The position numbers were made by a program, and so were the translations under genes. Below, piece by piece: positions 1-8,538 of a stretch of 64,000 bases of DNA (position 1 is its first letter; each line of letters begins with the position of its first letter). The stretch lies in assembly GCF_900110025.1 (NCBI RefSeq), contig NZ_FOCE01000001.1:706120-770119 (forward strand). The letters run 5' to 3'. This stretch comes from Gemmobacter aquatilis. Lineage in GTDB: Bacteria; Pseudomonadota; Alphaproteobacteria; Rhodobacterales; Rhodobacteraceae. The notes beneath the pieces were generated by a model. The model saw only the letters and a list, made by a program, of their open reading frames with translations, was not told the origin of the DNA and did not search any database.

Positions 1-836
1 CCCAGCACGCCGCACAGCGCCACAAACTGCCGGTCATTGCCGCAAGCGATGATCAGATGCCCGTCGGCCGAGGGGAACACCTGATAGGGCACGATGTTCG
101 GATGGGCATTGCCCAATCGTTTCGGGCTGTTGCCCGACACAAGATAGTTCATCGCCTGATTGGCCAGCACCGCCACACCGCAATCCAGCAGCGCCAGATC
201 GACATGCTGCCCAAGGCCCGACCGCGCGCGTTCTGCCAGCGCCGCCTGCACGCCGATCACGCCATAAAGCCCGGTGAAGATGTCGATCCAGGCCACACCC
301 ACCTTCTGCGGCTCGCCCGCAGGTTCGCCCGTCAGATCCATGATGCCGCACATGCCCTGAATCAGGAAATCATAGCCCGGCTGCGCCGCCATCGGCCCGG
401 TCTGGCCAAAGCCAGTGACGGAAACATAAACCGCGCGCGGGTTCAGTGCGGCAACGCCCGGATAATCCAGCCCGAACTTCTTCAGACCGCCCACCTTGAA
501 ATTCTCGATCACCACATCGGCCTCGGCCACCAGCGCCTTGACGCGGGCCAGATCGGCCGGATCGGCGAAATCGCAGGTGACCGAGCGCTTGCCCCGGTTC
601 GCCGCATGGAAATAGGCCGCCACCTTTTCCGTCCCGCCCTCGGGCAAATCGCGTTCCAGAAAGGGCGGGCCCCAGCTGCGGGTATCATCGCCCTGCGGGC
701 TTTCGACCTTGATGACCTCGGCGCCCAGATCGGCCAGCGTCTGGCCGATCCACGGCCCGGCCAGAATGCGCGCCAGTTCCACCACTTTCAGCCCGGCCAG
801 CGGCGCCTGACCGCCCGGCACTACATTCTCCGCCAT
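1..836 (-). CDS. Class III CoA-transferase (CaiB/BaiF family), 3' end beyond window
   Basis: This is a partial gene; 278 codons are visible and the C-terminus lies before base 1. The protein would move CoA between carboxylic acids. The N-terminus reads GLKVVELARILAGPWIGQTL, typical of the family, followed by GAEVIKVE. Asp218 in VDLALLD sits where family III transferases carry the catalytic Asp that forms the acyl anhydride. The start ATG at 836 follows an AAGGAGA ribosome site. The gene is downstream of, and in the same direction as, the AraC-type regulator, with a palindrome between them. The acid substrate cannot be told from sequence; alternatives in the family include racemases such as alpha-methylacyl-CoA racemase. 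Confidence 0.9.
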   Translation of the reverse strand, partial: MAENVVPGGQAPLAGLKVVELARILAGPWIGQTLADLGAEVIKVESPQGDDTRSWGPPFLERDLPEGGTEKVAAYFHAANRGKRSVTCDFADPADLARVKALVAEADVVIENFKVGGLKKFGLDYPGVAALNPRAVYVSVTGFGQTGPMAAQPGYDFLIQGMCGIMDLTGEPAGEPQKVGVAWIDIFTGLYGVIGVQAALAERARSGLGQHVDLALLDCGVAVLANQAMNYLVSGNSPKRLGNAHPNIVPYQVFPSADGHLIIACGNDRQFVALCGVL

Positions 837-914
837 CCGGCTGTCTCCTTGATCTGCGTTGCAGCCCAGCGATAGCGGATCGCGCCCCGTGGCGCCAACG
901 CTGGCTGGCCAACT

Positions 915-937
915 ATCTATGCGCAAAACGCATAGAT
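915..937. promoter_or_regulatory. Perfect 9-bp inverted repeat upstream of the CoA-transferase
   Basis: ATCTATGCG and CGCATAGAT are separated by CAAAA. This AT-rich palindrome lies 78 bases upstream of the CoA-transferase ATG and touches the stop codon of the AraC-type gene. On the minus strand it is not followed by a T run, so it looks more like an operator than an intrinsic terminator. The binding protein is unknown. Confidence 0.5.
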
Positions 938-1902
938 CACCCCACCCGCTGCCCCGCGCGATAGCCTGATGGCGTCAGCCCGAACATCGCCTTGAACAGC
1001 CGCGAAAACTGCGCCTGATCGCTGAACCCGAACTTGTAGGCGATCTCGGCCATCGCCGGGCCTTGCGCCGTCTGCAGCGCATCGCGCGCCGCATAAAGCC
1101 GCTGCTCGCGGATGAACTGCGACACGGTGGAGTTTGCGTCGCTGAACAGCTCGTGCAGATAGCGCTTCGAGATGCCGCAGGCATCGGCCACCATTTCGGG
1201 CGACAGCGCGGGGTCAGACAGGTTGCGGCGGATCACCTGTTCCGCCCGGCGCAGATGCGCGGCGCGCACGGCACTGCGCACGCCGCCCTCCGGCTCCACC
1301 TGCCGGTCCAGCGCCAGCGCCAGAAGCTCGATCAACTGCCGCCCCAGCACCTCGGCGACATGTGGTTCTGTTGCGGGCAGATCCTGCAACTGGCGCAGCG
1401 TCGATGTGAACAGCCCCGCCACCCCTTCGCGCCCGTCGATCACCGCCGCACAGAACCTGTCGGGGTCGCGCAGGCGTTCGGCCAGCACCGGCTTGGCCAC
1501 TTTCAACACGCACAGCTCGTTCGGCGCCCCGTAGGAAAAGCGATAGGGCTCGTCGCCCCGCTCCAGAATGAACCCGCCCGGATCGCAGCGCACCTCGCGG
1601 CCCAACTGGCGAAACTCCACCGGGCTGCGGCGCGGGATGGTGATCAGGTATTCTTCGTCGGCCGCCCCCGAAATGTGGTTGGGCCGCCGTTCATATTGCA
1701 TCGGCTCGGTCGCCAGCCGCGACAGCGCCGCGACCCCCAACTGCCGCCGCTCCAGCCGCCCGCTGAAGGTGGCAGCGTCGCGGAAGCTCAGTTGCAGCGG
1801 AAAATAGGCCTCGGCGATCACGCGATTCCAATGCCCCGCGCGTTGCGCCGGTGCGATGCCATCCGTGGTTTGCGCCGATAGCCCCATCCGCAGCTTCCCC
1901 AT
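937..1902 (-). CDS. AraC-family transcriptional regulator
   Basis: This 321-residue regulator has an N-terminal effector/dimerisation region and a C-terminal double helix-turn-helix. The latter starts near HLRRAEQVIRRNL and ends with the AraC signature IAYKFGFSDQAQFSRLFKAM followed by FGLTPSGYR. I chose the ATG at 1902 (a second in-frame ATG is at 1887); the open frame extends further upstream to 2037, but that part lacks family resemblance. It is divergent from the hyuBA-transporter operon with about 300 bases between them, in which I saw no clear operator. It plausibly controls that operon, the downstream CoA-transferase, or both. The effector is unknown. Confidence 0.9.
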   Translation of the reverse strand: MGKLRMGLSAQTTDGIAPAQRAGHWNRVIAEAYFPLQLSFRDAATFSGRLERRQLGVAALSRLATEPMQYERRPNHISGAADEEYLITIPRRSPVEFRQLGREVRCDPGGFILERGDEPYRFSYGAPNELCVLKVAKPVLAERLRDPDRFCAAVIDGREGVAGLFTSTLRQLQDLPATEPHVAEVLGRQLIELLALALDRQVEPEGGVRSAVRAAHLRRAEQVIRRNLSDPALSPEMVADACGISKRYLHELFSDANSTVSQFIREQRLYAARDALQTAQGPAMAEIAYKFGFSDQAQFSRLFKAMFGLTPSGYRAGQRVG

Positions 1903-2201
1903 CCGCCTGCAAGAATCGGTAATGATCGCGCCGAGTCCAATCAAGAAAATTTCGTGACACTTCGCCCTCACCGCACCCTGCGGCAAAAGCTTGTGCGCGG
2001 ACAGACAAATCCGCGGCCCGGCTGCACGGAAACACAAATCATTGCGCGCCCGGCTGCAAGATCGCCCCGCCGATTCGCGTCAGTCTTTCCCTCAGAACCA
2101 TGAGGCCGGACAGCGGCACGGAGAACAGGGAGACGACCAGACACCGCTTCGGCGGCCCTGTCCTTTGTTGCCGCACGCCTCCCCAGCGAAGGAAAACAGG
2201 G

Positions 2202-3950
2202 ATGACACGACGCAAGGTAGATCCGATCACGCTTTCAGTGGTGCGGGGCGTGCTGGAAACGACGCAGCGCGAAATGACGCTGACACTGGAACAGACGGCG
2301 CGCAGTTCGGTGTTCAATCTGGCGCATGACTATTCGACAGCGCTGTTCAACCACACGCCGGAAATGATCCTGCAAGGGCAGGACATCCCGATCCACCTCG
2401 GTTCGCTGATCCCTGCCATGAAATCGGTGGCGAAGTTCTTCGAGGGCGAGATCCACGAGGGCGACCTGATCCTGCACAATGATCCGGCCTATGGCGGCAG
2501 CCATATCATCGACACCTGCATGTATTACCCGGTGTTCTACGAAGGCGAACTGGTGTTCTGGACGGTCTGCAAGGGCCACCTGACCGATATCGGCGGCCCG
2601 GTGCCCGCAGGCTATAACCCCAACGCGACCGAAATCTATGCCGAGGGCCTGCGCATCCCGCCGGTCAAGCTGTGGGACAAGGGCAAGCCGCGCCATGACG
2701 TGATGAACCTGCTGCTCACCAACATGCGCGCCCGCCGCGATCAGGAGGGTGACTTCAACGCGCTGATCGGTGCCTGTCAGGTGGGGGCGCGCAATCTCAT
2801 CAACCTGATGAAGAAATACGGCAAGGAGATGGTGCAGGACTGCATCGCCGAACTGCTGGATATGGCCGAGGCGCATATGCGCAAGCTGATCGCCGAAGTG
2901 CCCGACGGCACCTATTCCGGCACGGCCATTCTCGAAGACGCGGGCCATGGCTTCGGGGATTTTGAAATCACCGCCACGGTGACGATCAAGGGCGACGGCT
3001 GCCATATCGAAATCGCCTCGCCGCCGCAGATCCCCTATTTCATCAACAGCTACGAAGGGAACAGCCATTCCGGCGTCTATCTCGGGCTGATGATGTTCGC
3101 CCAACTGCCGCCGCCCTATAACGAGGGCCTTTACCGCTGCGTCACCACCGACATGGGCCCCAAGGGCACACTGTGCAACGCCAAGTCGCCAGCGCCGCAC
3201 ATGAACTGCACCACCACGCCGATGGAAACCCTGACCGATGCGGTGCGGCTGGCCTTTGAACAGGCCGCGCCCGCCAAGGTTTCGGCCAGCTGGGGCCATG
3301 CCAATGGCTGCAACATCGCGGGCTGGGACAAGCGGCATGACGAAGAATATGTGACCATGGTGCTGGCCTCGATCATCTCGGGCGCGGGTGCCACCGCCAG
3401 CCAGGATGGCTGGCACGCCTGTGGCCCGGAATGCTGCTTTGGCGCCCTCACCTCGGGCGACATTGAAATGCTGGAACACAGCTACCCGATCATCATCCAC
3501 CGCTACGGGTTGATGGAGGATTCGGGCGGTGCGGGCCGCAATCGTGGCGGATCGGGCACCTGCTGGGAGGTCGAACCGCTCGATAGCCCGATGACCCTCA
3601 TCACCTTCGGCGAAGGCCGCCGCATCCCCGCCATGGGGGCGGCAGGCGCCAAATCCGCCCTCATCCCGCCCAAGGTCGGCCGGTTGGAGGTCACCCGCAA
3701 CGGCGCCACCCAGATCATCACCGACAACGTGATCGAAACCATCCAGCCCGGCGAGCGCGCGGCCAACCGCAACCCCGGCGGCGGCGGCTTCGGCAACCCG
3801 TTCGAGCGGGACGTGCAGAAGGTGGTCGAAGACGTGCGCAACGGCCTCGTCAGCCTCGATGGCGCCCGCCTGGATTACGGCGTGGTCATCACCGACCGCG
3901 ACAGCCTGACGGTGGATCACGCCGCCACGGCAAAGCTGCGCGCCGCCTGA
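2202..3950 (+). CDS. hyuB: Hydantoinase B / oxoprolinase-type subunit
   Basis: A 582-residue HyuB-family protein. HyuA/HyuB pairs carry out ATP-dependent opening of cyclic amides such as N-methylhydantoin, 5-oxoproline or caprolactam; the acetone carboxylase alpha subunit is a longer relative. Diagnostic stretches are NDPAYGGSHIIDT, GHLTDIGG and the C-terminal NRNPGGGGFGNP glycine-rich segment. The ATG at 2202 follows AAGGAAAACAGGG and gives the usual length; the frame is open back to 2100. The gene is the first of a run hyuB-hyuA-ABC transporter. No third small subunit like acetone carboxylase gamma follows, which argues against a carboxylase. Confidence 0.9.
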   Translation: MTRRKVDPITLSVVRGVLETTQREMTLTLEQTARSSVFNLAHDYSTALFNHTPEMILQGQDIPIHLGSLIPAMKSVAKFFEGEIHEGDLILHNDPAYGGSHIIDTCMYYPVFYEGELVFWTVCKGHLTDIGGPVPAGYNPNATEIYAEGLRIPPVKLWDKGKPRHDVMNLLLTNMRARRDQEGDFNALIGACQVGARNLINLMKKYGKEMVQDCIAELLDMAEAHMRKLIAEVPDGTYSGTAILEDAGHGFGDFEITATVTIKGDGCHIEIASPPQIPYFINSYEGNSHSGVYLGLMMFAQLPPPYNEGLYRCVTTDMGPKGTLCNAKSPAPHMNCTTTPMETLTDAVRLAFEQAAPAKVSASWGHANGCNIAGWDKRHDEEYVTMVLASIISGAGATASQDGWHACGPECCFGALTSGDIEMLEHSYPIIIHRYGLMEDSGGAGRNRGGSGTCWEVEPLDSPMTLITFGEGRRIPAMGAAGAKSALIPPKVGRLEVTRNGATQIITDNVIETIQPGERAANRNPGGGGFGNPFERDVQKVVEDVRNGLVSLDGARLDYGVVITDRDSLTVDHAATAKLRAA

Positions 3951-3952
3951 TC

Positions 3953-4018
3953 TTCATTTTCTGTTCAAAAATATCCTCGGGGGGAAGGCCGAAGGCCGTG
4001 GGGGGCAGACAGCCCCCC
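3953..4018 (+). repeat. Dispersed Rhodobacteraceae-type repeat, copy 1
   Basis: The core AAATATCCTCGGGGGG is followed by a small hairpin (GGCC GAA GGCC) and then by the block GGGGGGCAGACAGCCCCCC. The same core and tail occur in opposite orientation at 54812-54878, and a degenerate relative lies at 38797-38847. It fills most of the gap between hyuB and hyuA and could form RNA hairpins that modulate the downstream gene. Role unknown. Confidence 0.6.
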
Positions 4019-4051
4019 ATCCCCGCCCCACATCCCAAAGGAACCCGTCCC

Positions 4052-6184
4052 ATGCAGAACCAATATCGCCTTGGCATCGACGCCGGCGGCACCTTCACCG
4101 ACTTCATCCTCGCTGACCGCAAGGGCGAGGTGCGCATCTTCAAGGCACTGTCCACCCCGAACGATCCCACCGCGGCCATCCGCAACGGGCTGAAACTGAT
4201 CGAAGAGGAAACCGGCCTCACGCCGCAGACCATCGTCGCCAATTCCGATCTTTGCATCAACGGCACCACGGTCGGGCTCAATGCGCTGATCACCCATAAC
4301 GGCGCGAAAACCGGGTTGATCGCCACCGCCGGGCACGAAGACAGCATCGAGATCCGGCTGGGCCACAAGGAAGACGGCTATCGTTACGACCCGGAATATC
4401 CGCCCGCCACCATGCTGGTGCCGCGCTACCTGCGCCGTGGTATCGCCGAACGGGTGCTGTCCACCGGCGCCGTCCACACGCCCCTGAACGAAGAGGATGT
4501 GCGCGCCGCCTGCCGCCACTTCCTGCGCGAAGAGGTGGAATCCGTTGCCATCAGCTTCGTCTGGTCGGTGCTGCATCCCGAACACGAACAGCGCGCCGCC
4601 GAAATCGTGCGCGAGATGATGCCGCATGTCCGCCTGACCGTGGGCAGCCAGCTTTATCCGCAGGTGCGCGAATATACCCGCACCTCCACCGCCATCGTGA
4701 ACGCCTATCTCGCCCCGATCCTGCAACGCTATGTCGAGGCGGTGGACGGTTACTTCCAGTCGCTCGGCGCGCGCCATCCGGTGCGTTACTTCCAGTCGAA
4801 TGGCGGGCTGGCGCTGGGGCGGATCGTGTCGGACCAGTCGGTCTATGCCATCAACTCCGGCCCCGCCTCGGCGCCGCAGGCCGCGCTCTATCTGGGCGAG
4901 CCCTGGGGGATGCAGGACATCATCACCGTCGATATGGGCGGCACCTCGTTCGACATCACGCTGACCCGCGACGGTCGGGCGAATGTGTCGAAAAACATCG
5001 ACTTCCTGCGCTACCGCATCGGCATCCCGATGATTCAGGTGGAAACGCTTGGCGCGGGCGGCGGCTCGATCGGCTGGATCGACAGCATGGGTCTGATGCA
5101 GATGGGCCCGCAATCGGCAGGGTCGGAACCCGGCCCGGCCTGCTATGACCAAGGCGGCACAAAGCCCACGACCACCGATGCCAACCTGATCCTCGGCTAC
5201 CTCAATCCCGATGGTCTGGTGGGCGGGCGCCTGCCGCTGAACGTGGAAAAGGCCCGCACCGCCATCAAGACCCATCTGGCCGATCCGCTGGGCATCAGCG
5301 TGGAACGCGCCGCCTATGGCATGTTCACCATCGTCAACAACAACATGGTGAACGCCATCCGCCGGGTTTCAGTCGAACGCGGCTATGACCCCCGCGATTT
5401 CGTGCTGAACTGCGCGGGCGGGGCCACCGGCGCGCATATCACCGCGCTGGCCCGCGAAATGGGCATCCGCAAGGTGATGATCTCGAAACTCGCCTCGGGG
5501 CTCTGCGCTTTCGGGCAGATCCTGTCGGATGTGAAATACAACTACATGGCCCCCGCCCCGATCCGTCTGGAAGGCGCCGAGGCTGCCGCCCGCCTGAACA
5601 CCCTGTTCACCGATCTGGAAACGCGCGGCACCGCCGATCTGAAGGCCGACAGCTTCACCGATGACCAGATCGCCATCCGCCGGTCGCTGGACATGCGCTA
5701 TGTCGGGCAGGTGCATGAATGCACCGTGGACGTGGACCCGTTCGAGGTGACCGAAGCCGCGCTGGAACGGCTGAAAGCCGCCTTCCACGCCCGGCATGAA
5801 GAGCTTTACACCTATTCCGAACCGCAAAGCGCGGTGGAGGTGGTGAACGTCGAAAGCGCCATCACCGGCGGGGTGGACAAGCCCGCGCGCATGACCGTGG
5901 CCCAAGGCAAAGGCGCCCATGCCGCGCTGAAGGGCACGCGCGAGATGATCTTCACCGCCTCGGGTCTGGCCCATGAAACGCCGGTCTATGACGGTGCGCT
6001 GCTGGGGGCGGGCGACCGCATCACCGGGCCTGCCGTCATTCAAGAGGTCACCACGACCATCGTGATCGAGCCGGGCTGGGTGGCCGAACTGGATGCAACC
6101 GGGGTCTATCTCGTGACGCTGGGCGATGCCCCGGCCCTTGCGGACAGCGCCGCCCGCGCCGAAGCCCTGACCGAGGACGCCTGA
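4052..6184 (+). CDS. hyuA: Hydantoinase A / N-methylhydantoinase-type ATPase subunit
   Basis: A 710-residue HyuA protein of the actin-like ATPase fold, partner of HyuB. The first phosphate loop is visible as LGIDAGGTFTDFIL near the start and the second as VDMGGTSFDITL near residue 295. LGAGGGSIGWID and the C-terminal CAGGATGAHI region are also typical. I chose the ATG at 4052, which follows CCAAAGGAAC; the open frame extends upstream to 3998, but those codons come from the repeat at 3953-4018. The pair likely activates a carbonyl with ATP so that a ring or amide can be hydrolysed. The LIV-type transporter downstream suggests a small amide or amino-acid-like substrate. Confidence 0.9.
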   Translation: MQNQYRLGIDAGGTFTDFILADRKGEVRIFKALSTPNDPTAAIRNGLKLIEEETGLTPQTIVANSDLCINGTTVGLNALITHNGAKTGLIATAGHEDSIEIRLGHKEDGYRYDPEYPPATMLVPRYLRRGIAERVLSTGAVHTPLNEEDVRAACRHFLREEVESVAISFVWSVLHPEHEQRAAEIVREMMPHVRLTVGSQLYPQVREYTRTSTAIVNAYLAPILQRYVEAVDGYFQSLGARHPVRYFQSNGGLALGRIVSDQSVYAINSGPASAPQAALYLGEPWGMQDIITVDMGGTSFDITLTRDGRANVSKNIDFLRYRIGIPMIQVETLGAGGGSIGWIDSMGLMQMGPQSAGSEPGPACYDQGGTKPTTTDANLILGYLNPDGLVGGRLPLNVEKARTAIKTHLADPLGISVERAAYGMFTIVNNNMVNAIRRVSVERGYDPRDFVLNCAGGATGAHITALAREMGIRKVMISKLASGLCAFGQILSDVKYNYMAPAPIRLEGAEAAARLNTLFTDLETRGTADLKADSFTDDQIAIRRSLDMRYVGQVHECTVDVDPFEVTEAALERLKAAFHARHEELYTYSEPQSAVEVVNVESAITGGVDKPARMTVAQGKGAHAALKGTREMIFTASGLAHETPVYDGALLGAGDRITGPAVIQEVTTTIVIEPGWVAELDATGVYLVTLGDAPALADSAARAEALTEDA

Positions 6185-6185
6185 C

Positions 6186-6911
6186 ATGCCCTTGGCACTG
6201 GACCAGGCAGGGGTCGCCTTCGGCGGCTTCCGGGCGCTCAGCGATGTGACGCTTGCGGTAGAGCCGGGGCAGGTGATCGGGCTGATCGGCCCGAATGGCG
6301 CAGGCAAGACAACCTGCGTCAACACCCTCACCGGGTTCCAGCGCCCCACATCGGGGCGGGTAACACTGGGGGGGCGCGATGTCTCGCGCCTCTCCGCCCA
6401 TGCCTTTCGCCGCGCGGGCGTGGCGCGCACCTTTCAGGCCGGGCGGCTGTTCACCGGCCTCGATGTGCTGGACAATCTGGCCTGCACCGGCGTCGGCCTT
6501 GGCCAGCGCCGCGCCGCCGCCGAACACGAGGCGGAAGACCTGCTGCGCTGGATGGGCATTGCCGATCTGCAAAGCCGCCCCGCCGCGGGCCTGCCCTATA
6601 CCGATGAACGCCGCGTCGCCATTGCCCGCGCGCTGATGGGCCGCCCCGCCTTCCTGCTGCTCGATGAACCCGCCGCTGGCATGTCGGAAAAGGAGGCCGC
6701 CGATCTGGCCGCCCTGATCCGGCGCATCGCGGTGGAACGGGGCACCGGCTGCCTGCTGATCGAACACAATGTCGGGCTGGTGCTGTCGGTCTGTTCGCAT
6801 GTCGTGGTGCTGGATGGGGGCCGCGTCATCGAACAGGGCAACCGTGCCGCGATCCTGGGCAGCCGCGCCGTGCGCGAAGCCTATCTTGGCGCCAATGTGG
6901 AGGAAGCCTGA
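6186..6911 (+). CDS. Branched-chain amino acid-type ABC transporter ATPase (LivG-like)
   Basis: A 241-residue cytoplasmic ATPase. Walker A is GPNGAGKT (about residues 36-43) and Walker B is FLLLDEP followed by AAGM, the usual LivG form. The signature motif reads LPYTDERRVAIARAL, so the usual Gly-Gln of LSxGQ is replaced by Thr-Asp. That is unusual but LivG signatures are often degenerate. The ATG lies two bases after the hyuA stop and the stop overlaps the next ATG (TGATG), so translation is coupled. With the following four genes it forms a complete HAAT-family importer of amino-acid-like or amide substrates. Confidence 0.9.
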   Translation: MPLALDQAGVAFGGFRALSDVTLAVEPGQVIGLIGPNGAGKTTCVNTLTGFQRPTSGRVTLGGRDVSRLSAHAFRRAGVARTFQAGRLFTGLDVLDNLACTGVGLGQRRAAAEHEAEDLLRWMGIADLQSRPAAGLPYTDERRVAIARALMGRPAFLLLDEPAAGMSEKEAADLAALIRRIAVERGTGCLLIEHNVGLVLSVCSHVVVLDGGRVIEQGNRAAILGSRAVREAYLGANVEEA

Positions 6912-7630
6912 TGTCCAAGCTGGGTGTCCACGATCTTTCCGTTCGCTATGGCAAACTGACCGCGCTGTCGGACGTGTCCTTCACCGTGGCCGAAGGCGAG
7001 CGGCTGTTCATCTCTGGCCCCAATGGTGCGGGCAAATCCTCGCTTCTGGGCGCGATTTCCGGGGCCGTGCGCGCGGCGCATGGCCGGGTGGAGATGGATG
7101 GCGACATCCTGTCGGGCCATTCGCCCGAAGGCATCGCCCGGCGCGGGCTGTCGATGGTGCCCGAAGGGCGGCGCATCTTCCGCGCGCTGAGCGTGCAGGA
7201 AAACCTGATGGTCGGCACCGGGCTGCGCCGTGACCGCGCTGCCGTGGCCGATGATCTGGCGACGGTCTATGCCGCCTTCCCGATCCTGCACGACCGCCGC
7301 CACGCCAATGCCGGGGCGCTTTCGGGCGGCCAACAGCAGATGCTGGCGATTTCGCGTGCGCTGATGACCAACCCCAAGCTGATGCTGGTCGATGAACCCT
7401 CGCTCGGCCTCGCGCCCAAGGTGGTGGACGAGGTCTATGACCGGCTGGTGGCCCTGCAGGCCCAGCGCGGCCTGACGCTGGTGATCGTCGAACAATCCTC
7501 GGCCCGCGCCGCGCGGGTGGGGGGGCGGATGCTGCTGATGCGCGGCGGGCGGGTGGTCGCCGATGGCGATGCCGCCAGCTTTGCCGCCCATGACCTGCTG
7601 TCAGAGGCCTATTTCGGAGACCCCGCATGA
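6911..7630 (+). CDS. Branched-chain amino acid-type ABC transporter ATPase (LivF-like)
   Basis: A 239-residue second ATPase of the transporter. It shows Walker A GPNGAGKS, signature LSGGQQQMLAISRAL and Walker B LMLVDEP followed by SLGLAPK, which is the standard LivF pattern. SMVPEGRRIFRALSVQENL is the conserved Q-loop region of LivF proteins. Its start overlaps the LivG-like stop and its stop overlaps the LivH-like start (ATGA). In contrast to the LivG-like partner, its signature motif is canonical, so the two nucleotide sites may not be equivalent. Confidence 0.92.
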   Translation: MSKLGVHDLSVRYGKLTALSDVSFTVAEGERLFISGPNGAGKSSLLGAISGAVRAAHGRVEMDGDILSGHSPEGIARRGLSMVPEGRRIFRALSVQENLMVGTGLRRDRAAVADDLATVYAAFPILHDRRHANAGALSGGQQQMLAISRALMTNPKLMLVDEPSLGLAPKVVDEVYDRLVALQAQRGLTLVIVEQSSARAARVGGRMLLMRGGRVVADGDAASFAAHDLLSEAYFGDPA

Positions 7631-8535
7631 GCCTGCAAATCCTGTTCGACGCCCTGTCGCTGGGCGGCATCTACGCCATTGCCGCGCTGGGGATCGCGCT
7701 GATCTTCGGCGTGATGAAACTGGTGAACTTCGCCCATGGCCAGTTCATCGCCTGTTCGGTCTTCGCGCTGATCCTGCCCTCGGCGGATGCGGTGGCGGTG
7801 CTGGGTCTGGGCGCGCTGCCCGCCGGGCTGCTGATCCCGGCCATTCTGCTGTTCGGCGCCGGGCTGGCGGTTCTGGCCGAAGCCTTCGTCTTCCGCCCGC
7901 TGCGCAATGCCAGCCCGGTCGCGCTGATGGTGGCCAGCTTCGCGCTTGGCATCCTGTTGCAGAACCTGCTGCTGGTCACCTATGGCGGGCGCCCCAAGGC
8001 GATCAGCCTCTGGCCTGAACTGGGCCAGCCGGTGCGCCTGCTGTCCGCCGAAATCCCGCTGCTGCAACTGTTCGTCATCGGCGCGGTGGGGGTGATTTTG
8101 GCCGGTCTGGCGCTGATGCTGAAACGTACGCGTATCGGCTTGGAAATGCGCGCCGCAGCCGAGGATTTCGGCATGGCGCGGTTGCTCGGGGTGCGGGCCA
8201 ACCGGGTGATCTCGGGCGCCTTCGCGCTGTCCGGCGCGCTGGCTGCCGTGGTGGCGCTGGTGCTGGTGGCGCAAACCGGCGTGGCCGATGTGCGGATGGG
8301 CGGGCAGATCATGCTGGTTGCCTTCATCGCCACCGTGATGGGCGGCATGGGCAGCCTGCCCGGCGCCGTCGCCGCGGGCCTTGCGCTTGGTGCCGTCTCG
8401 GCCCTGCTGCAAGCCTTCCTGCCGCCCGAGGCCCGGCCCTTCCGCGACGCCTTTCTCTACGGGCTCGTCATCCTTGTCCTGCTCTTCCGCCCGCAAGGCC
8501 TTTTCGCCTCTGCCAGCGCCAAACCGAGGGTTTGA
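7627..8535 (+). CDS. Branched-chain amino acid-type ABC transporter permease (LivH-like)
   Basis: A 302-residue inner-membrane permease with about eight hydrophobic segments. The N-terminus (LSLGGIYAIAALGIALIFGVM followed by KLVNFAHGQF) is the LivH hallmark. A cytoplasmic coupling segment reads GLEMRAAAEDFGMARLLGV. The start overlaps the preceding stop by four bases. It pairs with the LivM-like permease that begins three bases after its stop. Confidence 0.92.
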   Translation: MSLQILFDALSLGGIYAIAALGIALIFGVMKLVNFAHGQFIACSVFALILPSADAVAVLGLGALPAGLLIPAILLFGAGLAVLAEAFVFRPLRNASPVALMVASFALGILLQNLLLVTYGGRPKAISLWPELGQPVRLLSAEIPLLQLFVIGAVGVILAGLALMLKRTRIGLEMRAAAEDFGMARLLGVRANRVISGAFALSGALAAVVALVLVAQTGVADVRMGGQIMLVAFIATVMGGMGSLPGAVAAGLALGAVSALLQAFLPPEARPFRDAFLYGLVILVLLFRPQGLFASASAKPRV

Positions 8536-8538
8536 GCC

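Noticed and set aside
2235..3920. Long antisense open frame opposite hyuB (and similar long frames opposite other genes)
   Set aside because: High GC leaves long open frames on the reverse strand; its codon use is unlike the real genes and it has no recognisable domain.
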